A stretch of 35,409 bases of DNA from Gammaproteobacteria bacterium (GTDB lineage Bacteria; Pseudomonadota; Gammaproteobacteria; Pseudomonadales; Pseudohongiellaceae), in contig DUBM01000003.1 in assembly GCA_012960305.1 (NCBI GenBank), forward strand, positions 1 to 35,409. The letters run 5' to 3'. Numbering within the stretch: position 1 is the stretch's first letter; every line of letters starts with the position of its first letter. A program made the translations under genes and the position numbers. The notes beneath the pieces are model-generated. The model was not told where the DNA came from, ran no database searches, and saw only the letters and a program-made list of their open reading frames with translations. Shown one piece after another: positions 8,537 to 18,578 of the stretch.

Positions 8537-9204
8537 GCTTTTTGATTTCTGACAAAGAGCTCATCAAATGAGTCGGAATTAGAGAAAGAGACTTTAACAA
8601 AATAGCGGCTCTTGGTCACCGGCATTCCAAATAATATCTAAGATATACTTCCAGCCTAGTTGCCATTTTAGGTTTCATTCTTTTTATGCTCCTGACCCCT
8701 AAGACCTCATCTACTGCACTCGCCCAGGTGGATATTTGCCTGCTTTTACAATAGAATAAGTACAAGTTTTAGGCCTCTGCGTAAGGCTTTTTAAAACCTA
8801 CACAGCTAATTGGGTGTTGAAATAACAGCTATTAGGCGCATCGCGTTGCATTACCCAGCGTGAATGTTTAGCAAGCAAGCGCAGACTTTCCTTTTTAGAA
8901 TTAGGGCAGATTTTCTTATTGATAAGGATTTCTCAATTATCAAATTTCTTTAACCCAATCTCAGACCACTAGCCAAAGGCAATCCTGCTTGTTGGCAAGA
9001 ACATCTTACTAATCTGACTATAACTAATTGGAAGCTTCGTCTGTAGTAACTGTCCTATTCCCCTAAACCGGTTACCATAGCCACTGCGACAACAAGAACC
9101 CTGAAAATTTTTGCCTCCTACGCAGATCTCAATCAAGTTTTTTATGCAGTAGATAACACTTATAATTGTGACATCGCTACCGCTTTTTTAATGAGGAATA
9201 CATA
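8537..9204. other. Non-coding gap upstream of acnB
   Basis: No convincing gene is visible on either strand. Short open frames here lack ribosome binding sites and recognisable sequence. The last 50 bases carry the probable acnB promoter and ribosome binding site. The length is generous for a simple promoter region, and I see no RNA gene or strong hairpin that explains it. Confidence 0.5.
9161..9166 (+). promoter_or_regulatory. Probable -10 element of acnB
   Basis: A perfect TATAAT lies about 39 nt before the acnB GTG start. Seventeen bp upstream there is only a T-run, so the -35 element is poor, which could mean activator-dependent expression. Confidence 0.4.
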
Positions 9205-11799
9205 GTGCTAGTAGAATATAGAAAACACGTAACCGAGCGCGCCACTGAAGGCACTGTTCCTAAGCCACTCTCTGCAGAGCAGGTAGCTGGATTAGTGGAA
9301 TTATTAAAAAACCCACCAGCTGGCGAAGAAGAATTTATTGTAGATCTTATTTCTAACCGAGTACCAGCCGGCGTTGATGAGGCTGCCTATGTTAAGGCCG
9401 GTTTCCTATCCGCCGTAGCGAAAGGTGAGACAGAATCTCCTCTGATTGATAAAAAACTTGCAACTGAGCTACTCGGCACGATGCTGGGCGGATACAACAT
9501 ACCCACCTTAGTGGAATTATTAGATAACGAAGAACTCTCAGCCACTGCTGCGGATGAACTCTGCCACACCCTGCTCATGTTTGATGCTTTCCATGATGTT
9601 GCCGAAAAAGCAAAGACTGGCAATTCACATGCGCAAAGAGTGTTGCAGTCATGGGCCGACGCTGAATGGTTTACTAGCAGGCCGGAGATTCCCGCTCAGC
9701 TTACCGTGGCAGTGTTTAAAGTCCCTGGCGAAACCAATACAGATGACTTATCACCGGCGCAAGACGCCTGGTCACGCCCCGATATACCCTTCCATGCGAA
9801 AGCAATGTACAAAAATCCTCGGGAAGGTATTACTAACGCTGAAGAGCAGATCAATGAACTTGAGAAAACAGGTCATCCAGTTGCTTTAGTTGGCGATGTC
9901 ATGGGCACTGGCTCCTCTCGTAAATCTGCCACTAATTCAGTGTTATGGTTTATCGGTGACGACATTCCCCATATTCCTAATAAACGTGATGGTGGTGTGT
10001 GCATCGGAGGAAATATAGCTCCTATTTTTTTCAACACTATGGAAGATGCGGGCGCGCTTCCATTTGAGTGCGATGTTGACGACTTGAGTACTGGAGATAT
10101 TATCGATATCGATGTTTATGCAGGCAAAGTCACCAAACATGGATCAAATGAAGTCATAACAGAATTTGAACTAAAAACAAATGTACTGCTGGATGAAGTG
10201 AGAGCTGGCGGCCGCATACCCTTGATTATTGGTCGTAGCTTAACTCAGCGCGCGCGGGAAGAATTAAACCTAGGTCCAGCAAACACATTCCGCTCACCGG
10301 TAACTGCAGAAAACTCAGATAAAGGATTCACCCTTGCTCAAAAAATGGTAGGTAAGGCCTGCGGTGTTGATGGAGTCCGACCTGGTAGTTACTGTGAACC
10401 TCGAATGACTACAGTTGGAAGCCAAGATACTACTGGGCCTATGACTCGAGATGAACTTAAGGATTTAGCTTGTCTGGGCTTTTCAGCTGATTTGGTTATG
10501 CAGTCTTTTTGTCATACCGCTGCCTATCCAAAGCCAGTAGATATCGATACTCAACATACACTTCCTGATTTTATTCAAACTCGCGGCGGTGTTTCTCTCA
10601 GGCCCGGAGATGGAATCATTCACTCCTGGCTTAACCGAATGTTGTTACCGGATACAGTCGGTACTGGTGGTGACTCTCATACGCGATTTCCAATTGGTGT
10701 ATCATTTCCTGCGGGCTCTGGACTAGTCGCTTTTGCTGCAGCAACTGGAGTTATGCCTCTAGACATGCCTGAATCAGTGCTTATTCGCTTCTCTGGTAAA
10801 ATGCAACCTGGGATTACCTTGCGAGATTTAGTGAATGCCATCCCTTATGCAGCAATACAATCCGGCGATCTTACCATTGCGAAAAAGGGTAAGGAAAATA
10901 TTTTTTCCGGACGTATTTTAGAGATCGAAGGTCTACCTGATCTTAAAGTAGAACAAGCATTTGAATTATCCGACGCATCAGCAGAACGCTCTGCAGGTGG
11001 TTGTACGATTAGATTAGGAAAAGATCCTATAATTGAATACTTCAAATCCAATATCACTTTACTGCGTTGGATGATCGCCAATGGTTATCAGGATGCTCGA
11101 ACAATAGAGCGCCGAGCCCAAGCCATGGAAGAATGGCTGGAAAACCCAGCGTTAATGGAACCAGATGCTGATGCTGAGTATCACAAAATAATTGAAATAA
11201 ATCTTAATGAAATTACTGAGCCACTACTGGCTTGCCCTAATGACCCAGATGACATTAAGCCATTATCTGAAGTGCAGGGAACCAAAATTGATGAAGTATT
11301 CATCGGTTCATGTATGACCAATATCGGCCACTTTCGCGCAGCCAGTGAAGTATTAAAACAAGTAGAAGGTTCATTACCGACACGCCTATGGATAGCCCCT
11401 CCTACTAAGATGGATGAGCACCAGCTCACTGAAGAAGGTGTATACAATGTATTTGGCGTTGCTGGAGCTAGAACTGAAATGCCAGGTTGCTCACTTTGCA
11501 TGGGCAACCAAGCAACAGTTGCCGCAAATTCGACAGTAGTATCGACTTCTACACGAAATTTTCCCAATCGTCTTGGTCAAGGCGCCGATGTATTCCTGGC
11601 TTCCTCTGAATTAGCCGCAGTAAGTTCCGCTATTGGTAAGATTCCCACAATGGATGAATACATGAGTTATATGGATAAAATTAATACTATGTCAGATAGC
11701 ATTTACCGATATCTGAACTTCAATGAAATAGAGGACTTTATGATGGCAGCGGAAAGAGCGAAAAATATCCCGCTAACTAACGTGCAGGAAGTTGCTTAA
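9205..11799 (+). CDS. acnB: Aconitate hydratase B
   Basis: Main TCA-cycle aconitase, interconverting citrate and isocitrate; it may also hydrate 2-methyl-cis-aconitate. The protein follows E. coli AcnB end to end: N-terminal HEAT-like domain from MLVEYRKHV, a swivelling domain, then the catalytic domains with TVGTGGDSHTRFPIG. The [4Fe-4S] ligands are seen in FIGSCMTNIGHF and PGCSLCMGNQA. Length of 864 is normal. The start is GTG, with GAGG 8 nt upstream; the match to the family N terminus begins at this codon. The gene stands alone and ends at a hairpin terminator. Confidence 0.98.
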   Translation: MLVEYRKHVTERATEGTVPKPLSAEQVAGLVELLKNPPAGEEEFIVDLISNRVPAGVDEAAYVKAGFLSAVAKGETESPLIDKKLATELLGTMLGGYNIPTLVELLDNEELSATAADELCHTLLMFDAFHDVAEKAKTGNSHAQRVLQSWADAEWFTSRPEIPAQLTVAVFKVPGETNTDDLSPAQDAWSRPDIPFHAKAMYKNPREGITNAEEQINELEKTGHPVALVGDVMGTGSSRKSATNSVLWFIGDDIPHIPNKRDGGVCIGGNIAPIFFNTMEDAGALPFECDVDDLSTGDIIDIDVYAGKVTKHGSNEVITEFELKTNVLLDEVRAGGRIPLIIGRSLTQRAREELNLGPANTFRSPVTAENSDKGFTLAQKMVGKACGVDGVRPGSYCEPRMTTVGSQDTTGPMTRDELKDLACLGFSADLVMQSFCHTAAYPKPVDIDTQHTLPDFIQTRGGVSLRPGDGIIHSWLNRMLLPDTVGTGGDSHTRFPIGVSFPAGSGLVAFAAATGVMPLDMPESVLIRFSGKMQPGITLRDLVNAIPYAAIQSGDLTIAKKGKENIFSGRILEIEGLPDLKVEQAFELSDASAERSAGGCTIRLGKDPIIEYFKSNITLLRWMIANGYQDARTIERRAQAMEEWLENPALMEPDADAEYHKIIEINLNEITEPLLACPNDPDDIKPLSEVQGTKIDEVFIGSCMTNIGHFRAASEVLKQVEGSLPTRLWIAPPTKMDEHQLTEEGVYNVFGVAGARTEMPGCSLCMGNQATVAANSTVVSTSTRNFPNRLGQGADVFLASSELAAVSSAIGKIPTMDEYMSYMDKINTMSDSIYRYLNFNEIEDFMMAAERAKNIPLTNVQEVA

Positions 11800-11842
11800 G
11801 AGCTCATAATAACTCCTGTATACTTTGAAAACAAAAAAACCT

Positions 11843-11880
11843 AAAAGGTTAATTGGTTACCATCAATTAGCCTTTTCCTT
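11843..11880 (+). terminator. Rho-independent terminator of acnB
   Basis: A 13-bp stem (11843-11855 with 11864-11876, one G-T pair) closes an 8-nt loop. It begins AAAAGG and ends CCTTTT, with an A-run before it and a T-rich stretch after it, about 45 nt past the acnB stop. The near-symmetric A/T flanks mean it could also act on transcripts arriving from the minus-strand pepN side. Confidence 0.75.
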
Positions 11881-11990
11881 TTATAGCAAGCTGCCAAGAC
11901 CTAAAAGCACCCGCCTTGTTTCCTTTACCCTAGACTTCTTCGCACTATGATTAATAGTTTTATCTCCACAAGCTAAATGTAATTGGTTTC

Positions 11991-14705
11991 TTAAATAGTG
12001 CTTTTCCCCACAACTTCGAATACATCTTTAGAAAGCGAAGGGTGAGCTTTTATACGTTGTAGTTGTACCTGTATCAGAGCCTGACGCGCACTATCAAATT
12101 TCTTCCACCCTGTCAGGGGAGTTAATAATCTCGCTGCGATTTGTGGATTGATCTTATCAAGCTCTAGTATTTGATCCGCCAAAAACTCATACCCCTCTCC
12201 AGATTCGTGATGAAAACATTGGTGATTTTGACTGCTGAATGCACCTATTAATGAGCGCACTTTGTTGGGATTTCGAATTTCAAAATCATCATGTTTAAGT
12301 AATTTCCTTACCTTCGCCAAACTATCATCTCTTTGACTGGTGGCTTGCACTGCAAACCACTGATCAATTACCAGGGCTTCGTGGCGCCACTGAACATAGA
12401 ATTCAGCCAACGCTTTCTCTCCAGCGAGGCTACCTTTCTCAGATTTAGCATTCACCAAGAACCGCAACGCTGCCAACTGATCCGTCATATTGTTTGCTTG
12501 ATTAAACTGCTCATAGCAAACATCAACCCAGCGCTCGTAACCCGTTCGAAGTAAATACGAAAGCGCCAAATTTTTAAGAGACCTACTCGCCATTGAAGCA
12601 GCATTCGGGGAATAGTCGTCATTATTCGTATTGTCTAGCAACATTTCTTCAAAAAGTGATTCCAATTGAGAGGATAGGTTGTTGGCCAGAAATTCTCGGA
12701 CTTTATGAATTGCACCAACATCAGCAACATCGGATTGTTCAATTAAGAAACCTTCCGAAGGCAAACTCAGTAACTGGGTAATCATAGCCCTATCTGAGCG
12801 CTCATTTTTAAGACTGTTATCAATGATGCCCCGAAAAGCTCGTAGGAGAATTTCAGGTAATTTTAGTTCGTCGTTGTTGTTGTAAGCCGATTGAAGCTCA
12901 GCAAAAATATCAATTAGTAAAGATTGGGAAGCATTCCACCGGTTGAATCCATCGGTGTCGTACACCATCAGAAATAACAGGTCATCACGACTATAGTTAC
13001 AGCTCAGACTCACTGGGGCGCTGAATCCACGCAAGAGTGAAGGAACGGGTTGGACCGGAATATCCTCAAAAACGAATACCTGTTCTTGATCCACTAGATC
13101 TAAAACAAGATCAGTTACAGCGCTCGGAGCAGAAGCGGTGCTTGTCGCCCCGCTGAGCTTTAGTGTCAACTCTTCACCATCTTCGTTTAATAATCCAACC
13201 CGCAAAGGGATATGAAAGGGTTTCTTTTTAGATTGCCCTGGAGTATCAGGGCAAGACTGCGATACGTGTAGCGAATACTCTTTCGCGGCAGAATCATAAT
13301 TGCCGACTATCTTTACTTCAGGTGTCCCTGCCTGGCTGTACCAATTTCTAAATCTTCGCAGATCTACCCCACTCGCATCTTCCATCGCACGAACAAAATC
13401 TTCTGTGGTTACTGCCTGACCATCGTGTCTTTCGAAATAAAGGTCGGCTCCTTTCCGAAAATTTTTATTTCCAAGCAGCAAGCTAATCATACGCACAACT
13501 TCTGCTCCTTTTTCGTAAATGGTTACTGTATAAAAGTTCGATATTTCCATATAGGAATCAGGGCGAACGGAGTGAGCCATAGGACCTCCGTCTTCTGCAA
13601 ACTGCACCGTTCGCAGGAACGCCACATCTTCAATACGTTTAGCGGTTCTTGAGTTCATATCAGCAGAGAATTCAGAATCTCGAAATACCGTAAAGCCTTC
13701 TTTCAGGCTTAACTGAAACCAATCTCGACAAGTAACCCGATTCCCAGACCAATTATGAAAATATTCGTGAGCTACAACAGCCTCAACTCTCTGGAAGGAG
13801 AAGTCGGTTTGCGTTTTTTGATTTGCTAACACACAGGAAGTATTGAATATATTTAATCCCTTGTTCTCCATTGCACCCATATTAAAATCATCGACTGCGA
13901 CAATCATAAAAATATCTAAATCATACTCCCTTCCATAAGTCTCTTCGTCCCAACGCATTGAGTTTTTTAGTGACAACATGGCGTGATCGCATTTATCTAG
14001 ATCTTTTTCTTCGACAAATATCTTTAGCTCAATTTCTCTGTCACTACAGGTGACGAAAGAATCGTCTAGGCTCACCAAGTCACTCGCGACCAGAGCGAAT
14101 AAGTAGCTAGGCTTCCTAAATGGGTCTTCCCATGTACACCAATGCCTCGACGAATCGTTAATACTTGCACCAGAATCGATCTTATTGCCGTTGGAAAGCA
14201 GGACTGGATATCTTTCAAGCTCTGCTTCAATCGTAGTGGTGAACTTCGACATCACGTCTGGGCGATCAAGGTAATAAGTTATCCGCCTAAACCCTTCCGC
14301 CTCACATTGAGTACAGAACATTTTTTTTGATTTATAAAGGCCTTCCAGCGCGGTGTTGTTTTGGGGTTCAATACGGGTTTGGCATTCTAGTATGAATTCT
14401 CTTGAACCCCCCTCAATCAATTGTTCGATCTTTGGAATAGTTAGAGATTCGCCATCGAGAACATATTGCTCAGAATTAAGCTCAATACCATTAATAGACA
14501 ACATCTCAAGAACAAGATGCTGGCCGTGTAGAATCAATGTATCAACAAAACTCTCACTCAATTCAGAATTAAATTGTAACAACAGTCTTGAAGTTACACG
14601 CGCATAACTTTCATAGAGATCGAAATACAGATCGGTAGTTTCAATATTGAAGATCGGTGGGCGATAATCTTTAAGAAATGTAGTTCTTGCTTGCGCGTTC
14701 TTCAT
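11991..14705 (-). CDS. pepN: Aminopeptidase N (M1 zinc metallopeptidase)
   Basis: Cytoplasmic broad-specificity aminopeptidase that trims N-terminal residues from peptides. It shows the M1 exopeptidase motif GAMEN and the zinc site HEYFHNWSGNR followed by LKEGFTVFRD with the third ligand Glu. The N-terminal beta domain and the long helical C-terminal domain are present; about 904 residues is typical of PepN. The frame stays open to a TTG at 14732, but the ATG at 14705 (MKNAQARTTFLKDY) aligns with the family N terminus (LKDY-x-PP-x-F). It is last in the nadK-rhomboid-YeaC-DUF2797-pepN series, although the 170-nt gap to DUF2797 may hold its own promoter. Confidence 0.97.
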   Translation of the reverse strand: MKNAQARTTFLKDYRPPIFNIETTDLYFDLYESYARVTSRLLLQFNSELSESFVDTLILHGQHLVLEMLSINGIELNSEQYVLDGESLTIPKIEQLIEGGSREFILECQTRIEPQNNTALEGLYKSKKMFCTQCEAEGFRRITYYLDRPDVMSKFTTTIEAELERYPVLLSNGNKIDSGASINDSSRHWCTWEDPFRKPSYLFALVASDLVSLDDSFVTCSDREIELKIFVEEKDLDKCDHAMLSLKNSMRWDEETYGREYDLDIFMIVAVDDFNMGAMENKGLNIFNTSCVLANQKTQTDFSFQRVEAVVAHEYFHNWSGNRVTCRDWFQLSLKEGFTVFRDSEFSADMNSRTAKRIEDVAFLRTVQFAEDGGPMAHSVRPDSYMEISNFYTVTIYEKGAEVVRMISLLLGNKNFRKGADLYFERHDGQAVTTEDFVRAMEDASGVDLRRFRNWYSQAGTPEVKIVGNYDSAAKEYSLHVSQSCPDTPGQSKKKPFHIPLRVGLLNEDGEELTLKLSGATSTASAPSAVTDLVLDLVDQEQVFVFEDIPVQPVPSLLRGFSAPVSLSCNYSRDDLLFLMVYDTDGFNRWNASQSLLIDIFAELQSAYNNNDELKLPEILLRAFRGIIDNSLKNERSDRAMITQLLSLPSEGFLIEQSDVADVGAIHKVREFLANNLSSQLESLFEEMLLDNTNNDDYSPNAASMASRSLKNLALSYLLRTGYERWVDVCYEQFNQANNMTDQLAALRFLVNAKSEKGSLAGEKALAEFYVQWRHEALVIDQWFAVQATSQRDDSLAKVRKLLKHDDFEIRNPNKVRSLIGAFSSQNHQCFHHESGEGYEFLADQILELDKINPQIAARLLTPLTGWKKFDSARQALIQVQLQRIKAHPSLSKDVFEVVGKSTI

Positions 14706-14816
14706 ATTTGAAGATTCCCAAAAACCTTCCAACTAGATAGTTGGATTTATGTGTAATCTGATGCCTATCTACAAGTTAATCTTAAGTAAAATTGTTTCAG
14801 ATGAACTTAAGGTTGC

Positions 14817-15644
14817 TTATGAGCCCAGTGAAATTTCGTAACCGGAAAACCTGCGGAGATTGATCACTCCAGCCTCAAATATTAGATACTGGCCTTTTAT
14901 ACCCACTAACTTGCTTTCGATTATCGGTTCCTTATCAAAATTCAGCGACGCTATTTTCTCTGGATACTGAATAACCGGATAGTTAATAGAAACCGGCTCA
15001 ATCCCATTTAGAATACTGATCGCAAAAAAACCGAATTTGGCCCCCAACCCTTCAATATCTGCCTTACATTCAGCCACTAAACGTTTCGCCTCTGCTCGCA
15101 TATCTAAGGGTGCGGCGTCACCTTTTAACATATCTCGCCAATTGGTCTTATCCGCCACATGTTGTTTGAACATAACTTCAACCGAGCCTGACTGTAACCT
15201 AGTTCGTACTCTAATAATCGCCAAGGCCTGCGTGGCACCCTGGTCTATCCAGCGAGTCGGAACTTGAGTGGCTCTCGTAATCCCCACTTTAAGGCCAGAA
15301 GAATTTGCTAGATAAACAATATGATCCTGCATGCAGAATTTTTCGCCCCAATTTGGCTCTCTACAAGTTCCCTGCTCGAAATGGCATTTTTCTGGATGAA
15401 TAATGCAGGAATCACATTGGGCGAGCCGCTGAAAACAAGGGAAGCAGTAGCCTTGGCTAAAACTTTTGTTTGATTTTCGGCCACAATGGACACAGTGAAT
15501 TGAGCCGCTATAAGCTAGCTGAATGGTTTTACCAATTAGCGGATTAAGCTCTACTGCTTCTTCACCCAGTGATATTTTGTATGCGACCGGCGCTTCCAAA
15601 CGCGACAACATTTTCCTCAAGGTACCCTTAGCTACAGTTTTCAC
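14817..15644 (-). CDS. DUF2797 family protein
   Basis: A 275-residue soluble protein matching DUF2797. It has several Cys-x2-Cys pairs (CVHCGRKSN, CFPCFQR, CDSCI), suggesting zinc binding, then an HIVYLANSSGLKVGITR segment resembling a GIY-YIG-like fold, and a C-terminal beta-rich part. The start ATG overlaps the stop of the YeaC-like gene by 4 bp, so they are translationally coupled. I recall the same neighbours (YeaC-like, rhomboid, pepN) in Pseudomonas. Function is not established. Confidence 0.85.
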   Translation of the reverse strand: MKTVAKGTLRKMLSRLEAPVAYKISLGEEAVELNPLIGKTIQLAYSGSIHCVHCGRKSNKSFSQGYCFPCFQRLAQCDSCIIHPEKCHFEQGTCREPNWGEKFCMQDHIVYLANSSGLKVGITRATQVPTRWIDQGATQALAIIRVRTRLQSGSVEVMFKQHVADKTNWRDMLKGDAAPLDMRAEAKRLVAECKADIEGLGAKFGFFAISILNGIEPVSINYPVIQYPEKIASLNFDKEPIIESKLVGIKGQYLIFEAGVINLRRFSGYEISLGS

Positions 15645-16021
15645 AATTCATTCTCTTCAGAATTTGATTCAGATTCAGCAGACAGTGAACAGTCTGTCTC
15701 TCTATCCAATATGCGTAACACTTCAGTATCCTTTTTATCGCTCCCCTTAGAACAGCCCACTGGCAAATTGAATCCCACTCTTTCTGTCTCGGGAATATGA
15801 CCCGCTTCATAAAGAATCACCAACTTAATGCAACTTTCTTTTTGATCTTTATTTAGAAGCCTTCCATCAGGCCATTTGCTTAATTCAATGGCTGACCTTA
15901 AGTTCGTATATATTTGCGGTGAAATTTCCGAAACCAGATCACTTACAGAGTGTCTTTTTAATTGCAAGCGGCCCACAAATTCATCAAGAGAGGAATCTTC
16001 TTTTGTGTCTGTGTTATTCAT
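15641..16021 (-). CDS. YeaC-like protein (DUF1315)
   Basis: A 126-residue protein whose middle matches the DUF1315/YeaC family: ISPQIYTNLRSAIELSKWPDGR, then KDQKESCIKLVILYEAGHIPE. The C-terminal 40 residues are Ser/Glu-rich and probably disordered. It overlaps DUF2797 by 4 bp and follows the rhomboid gene by 30 nt, so it is mid-operon. Function is unknown. Confidence 0.85.
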   Translation of the reverse strand: MNNTDTKEDSSLDEFVGRLQLKRHSVSDLVSEISPQIYTNLRSAIELSKWPDGRLLNKDQKESCIKLVILYEAGHIPETERVGFNLPVGCSKGSDKKDTEVLRILDRETDCSLSAESESNSEENEL

Positions 16022-16051
16022 ATTAGCTCGTCATAATCATTCGCAATCTAC

Positions 16052-16939
16052 CTAAGCGATGGCTTCCCGCTTCAGCACAAATCGATAAACAATAACTATG
16101 GCGATACCTGAAATCAATCCGGATACCAAACCCCCCACATGTGCAGCGCTTGCTATCCAAGAGCCGGCCAAAATCTCCATGGCCACCAGAAGTACAACGA
16201 ACACGATAAACATTTTGTTATCGATCACTAGCTTACTACGTGGCATAAACTGATGGATCATCCAAGTGTACCCAAGCAAGCCATAAACGACCCCAGACAT
16301 ACCACCAAAATTATTATATCCGGTATATAAATATTGGGTTACGTTACTAGCGAATGAAGTAACCACTATAATAGATACAAACAACCATGCAGGATGAATA
16401 AATTCCAGCTGTTTACCAAAATACCAAAGCCAAAGCATGTTAAAGAGGAGGTGCAACTCACCAAAGTGAAGAAACATTGGCATGAGCGTCCGAACGAACA
16501 TTGTAAAACTATCGATATCACTTACAAGCGAACCAAAGTCAGCGGAAGATATTAGCGGGAAAAACAAAAACCCAAGCTTAGATGTACTTGCTCCGAGCGA
16601 AGAAAATGCAGCCACCAGCAAACAGCAGCCGATCAAGGTAATCGTAATTGGGTTCGCGAGTAAATTGCTGAGGATAAAACGAGTAGCACCATTTGATAGC
16701 AATCCGGTGGAAGACGATCGGCGCTTTGTAGCTGATTCTAAAGAATCTCTTTCTTCAGCTGTCTGCTCTTGCCATGTCGCCAATATCTCTTGGATTAAAA
16801 TAGCGTCCGCTTCGCTATTAACCCAAATTATCTGATTACCAGATTCTTCATTTATACGATGACTCATCGCCTGTTGTTTCAGGTGCTCACTCAAGCTGAA
16901 CAAATCGACATCAATCGGTAGGCTTGCAGCCTTAATCAT
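16052..16939 (-). CDS. Rhomboid-family intramembrane serine protease
   Basis: Polytopic membrane protease cleaving substrates within the bilayer. The catalytic Ser lies in GGMSGVVYGLLGY (GxSG), the His in AAHVGGLVSGL, and an oxyanion-helping Asn in HLLFNMLWLW. The first 90 residues form a soluble domain resembling the GlpG N-terminal cytoplasmic domain, followed by about six membrane segments. About 295 residues fits GlpG-like enzymes. The frame begins at TTG 16942, but the adjacent ATG at 16939 is preferred; it overlaps the nadK stop by 8 bp. Substrate unknown. Confidence 0.92.
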   Translation of the reverse strand: MIKAASLPIDVDLFSLSEHLKQQAMSHRINEESGNQIIWVNSEADAILIQEILATWQEQTAEERDSLESATKRRSSSTGLLSNGATRFILSNLLANPITITLIGCCLLVAAFSSLGASTSKLGFLFFPLISSADFGSLVSDIDSFTMFVRTLMPMFLHFGELHLLFNMLWLWYFGKQLEFIHPAWLFVSIIVVTSFASNVTQYLYTGYNNFGGMSGVVYGLLGYTWMIHQFMPRSKLVIDNKMFIVFVVLLVAMEILAGSWIASAAHVGGLVSGLISGIAIVIVYRFVLKREAIA

Positions 16940-17822
16940 CAACTTTAACCAGTCTACTACCCCAACCCAATTTACTACGACAGGCCTGATAGAAACTATG
17001 CTCAGGCGGGTGAACTAGTCTTAATGGCACTCGCTTCTTCGAAACGAATATTTCATCGCCAGCAGAGACGGTATATTTCACCTCCCCATCACAACTAAGC
17101 TGTGGTAGTAGAGTTTCTTTAGCGGCAACAACAATTCTAATTTCACTGTCTCCATCAACGACAATTGGTCGACTATTTAGGGAATGGGGATACATAGGCA
17201 CGAGAACTATGGCATTTAAATCAGGGTGCATAATAGGCCCACCGGCTGATAATGAGTATGCGGTAGAGCCAGTTGGAGTCGCCACAATCAGACCATCAGA
17301 TTCTTGGCTGTAAACAAATTTACCATCGACATAAAGTTCAAATTCAATCATCTGGGCCGCTTTGCCAGGGTGAAGTACTACATCGTTTAAAGCACTGCCG
17401 AGCTTTTTCCGCGAGCCAGCTTCGTTGGTTTCAACATCAAGCAGAAACCTTGACTCTATAGTGTATTGCCCACTAAGCACTTCTTCTATTTTAGCCTCGA
17501 TTTCATCAGGAAGAATATCCGTAAGAAAACCTAACTTCCCACGATTTATCCCAATCACTGGAATCTGGTCAGAGGCAATAAATTTCGCAACCGTGAGCAT
17601 ACTGCCATCCCCACCAACCACTATCACCAAATCACAACAGTCAGATAAATCATCGCGCTTACACTCTTTCTGTCCGTGCCCATCTATCAAACCAGCAGTC
17701 ACATCATCAATGACGATGCTTACTTCTTTCGAACCGAGAAATACCAACAAGCGCTGCAAAGTAGCCACCACCCCTGCATGTCCGGGACGGCCCACCAAGC
17801 CAATTCGATTAAATTCTGCCAT
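16932..17822 (-). CDS. nadK: NAD kinase
   Basis: Phosphorylates NAD+ to NADP+ in the cytoplasm. Diagnostic features are the GGDGSMLTVAK motif (about 64-74) with the catalytic Asp, INRGKLGFL, and the SDGLIVATPTGSTAYSLSAGGPI block that binds NAD. Length of 296 is typical. The ATG has AGG 7 nt upstream. It begins the series continuing into the rhomboid, YeaC-like and DUF2797 genes. Confidence 0.97.
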   Translation of the reverse strand: MAEFNRIGLVGRPGHAGVVATLQRLLVFLGSKEVSIVIDDVTAGLIDGHGQKECKRDDLSDCCDLVIVVGGDGSMLTVAKFIASDQIPVIGINRGKLGFLTDILPDEIEAKIEEVLSGQYTIESRFLLDVETNEAGSRKKLGSALNDVVLHPGKAAQMIEFELYVDGKFVYSQESDGLIVATPTGSTAYSLSAGGPIMHPDLNAIVLVPMYPHSLNSRPIVVDGDSEIRIVVAAKETLLPQLSCDGEVKYTVSAGDEIFVSKKRVPLRLVHPPEHSFYQACRSKLGWGSRLVKVDD

Positions 17823-17926
17823 TTCAAAACCTGTATTACTGAAGGATTCAAAGCTAACTGCTAATGCGACACATTATAACAGAAGCACAATCCACAATTT
17901 ACTGTCTAGGGAAGAATATTCGTTAG

Positions 17927-18268
17927 AATCGAGCTCTCGAACTAGGTGTAATATCGAGTAACATCAGCACTTTATTTGATCAGCCACTATTTCTAACGCA
18001 ATTAGGAACAATCTATATACCACTGGAAGCGCTAAGCCCAGACACCAAGTTAACCGTTATGGGCCTCGGCTACGTCGGCCCACCATTAGCTCACGCATTT
18101 CCCAAGCACTATAAGGTCGTTGGTTATGATATTAACGAACAACACGTGACTGAGATCAACAACGGAGAAGACAGGGAAACCTCGCTCTAACTACGGAAGA
18201 ATTAAAACAGGATCACACTGCCTTGTTTTCCTCAAATTCCAGCGCAATTGCAGAGTGTACTTCAGCTT
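17927..18268 (+). pseudogene. 5' remnant of a nucleotide-sugar dehydrogenase (UDP-sugar 6-dehydrogenase family)
   Basis: The frame from about 18023 reads LSPDTKLTVMGLGYVGPPLA then VVGYDINEQHVTEINNG, the Rossmann NAD-binding start of the TviB/WbpA/UDP-sugar dehydrogenase family (GLGYVGLPLA and GFDIN in intact members). It stops at TAA 18188-18190. A single-base frame change near 18175 restores the match (LTTEELKQ, then ALFSSNSSAIAEC) as far as about 18268. Only about 85 of the usual 400-plus residues survive, and no good start codon is evident. Such enzymes usually sit in surface-polysaccharide loci. It is clearly non-functional and ends where the next remnant begins. Confidence 0.8.
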
Positions 18269-18493
18269 GAATCACTTATTACCGTGCATCACTGGGAGGA
18301 TCTCATCCAGACGCAGAACGCGCAGAGAAACCCCGTGGCTGTCGAGAAAATCATAACGCACGGCTTCGATGCTGGGCGACTTAATCGCCAGGCTAAAATT
18401 ATTGATGACTGAATTAGATGACAATGAAAATGCGAATCGCAGCTGATTCGACCTGTTGGCCGACGTGAACTGGAGCCTGGCACGAAGACTCAA
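18249..18493 (-). pseudogene. 5' remnant of a D-cysteine desulfhydrase / ACC deaminase family gene
   Basis: The minus strand encodes SPSIEAVRYDFLDSHGVSL then VLRLDEILPVMHGNK, followed by TGA (18272-18274) and FKLKYTLQ. Intact members of this PLP-dependent family read about V-x-R-x-D-x(I/L)HPxxSGNKWFKLKYNL, so the TGA replaces the Trp codon TGG and the reading continues beyond it. Homology ends near 18249, where the opposite-strand dehydrogenase remnant takes over. The N-terminal 35 residues are not recognised. Only about 15% of a normal gene remains. The PLP lysine of this family is expected in GNKW. Confidence 0.7.
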
Positions 18494-18578
18494 GAGCGTG
18501 GCCGGTAACTTCTCCTCACCCCGACATGTTCTGTTTCAGCTACTCAAAGAATGCTGACTTAGTACCTATAACTCATGC

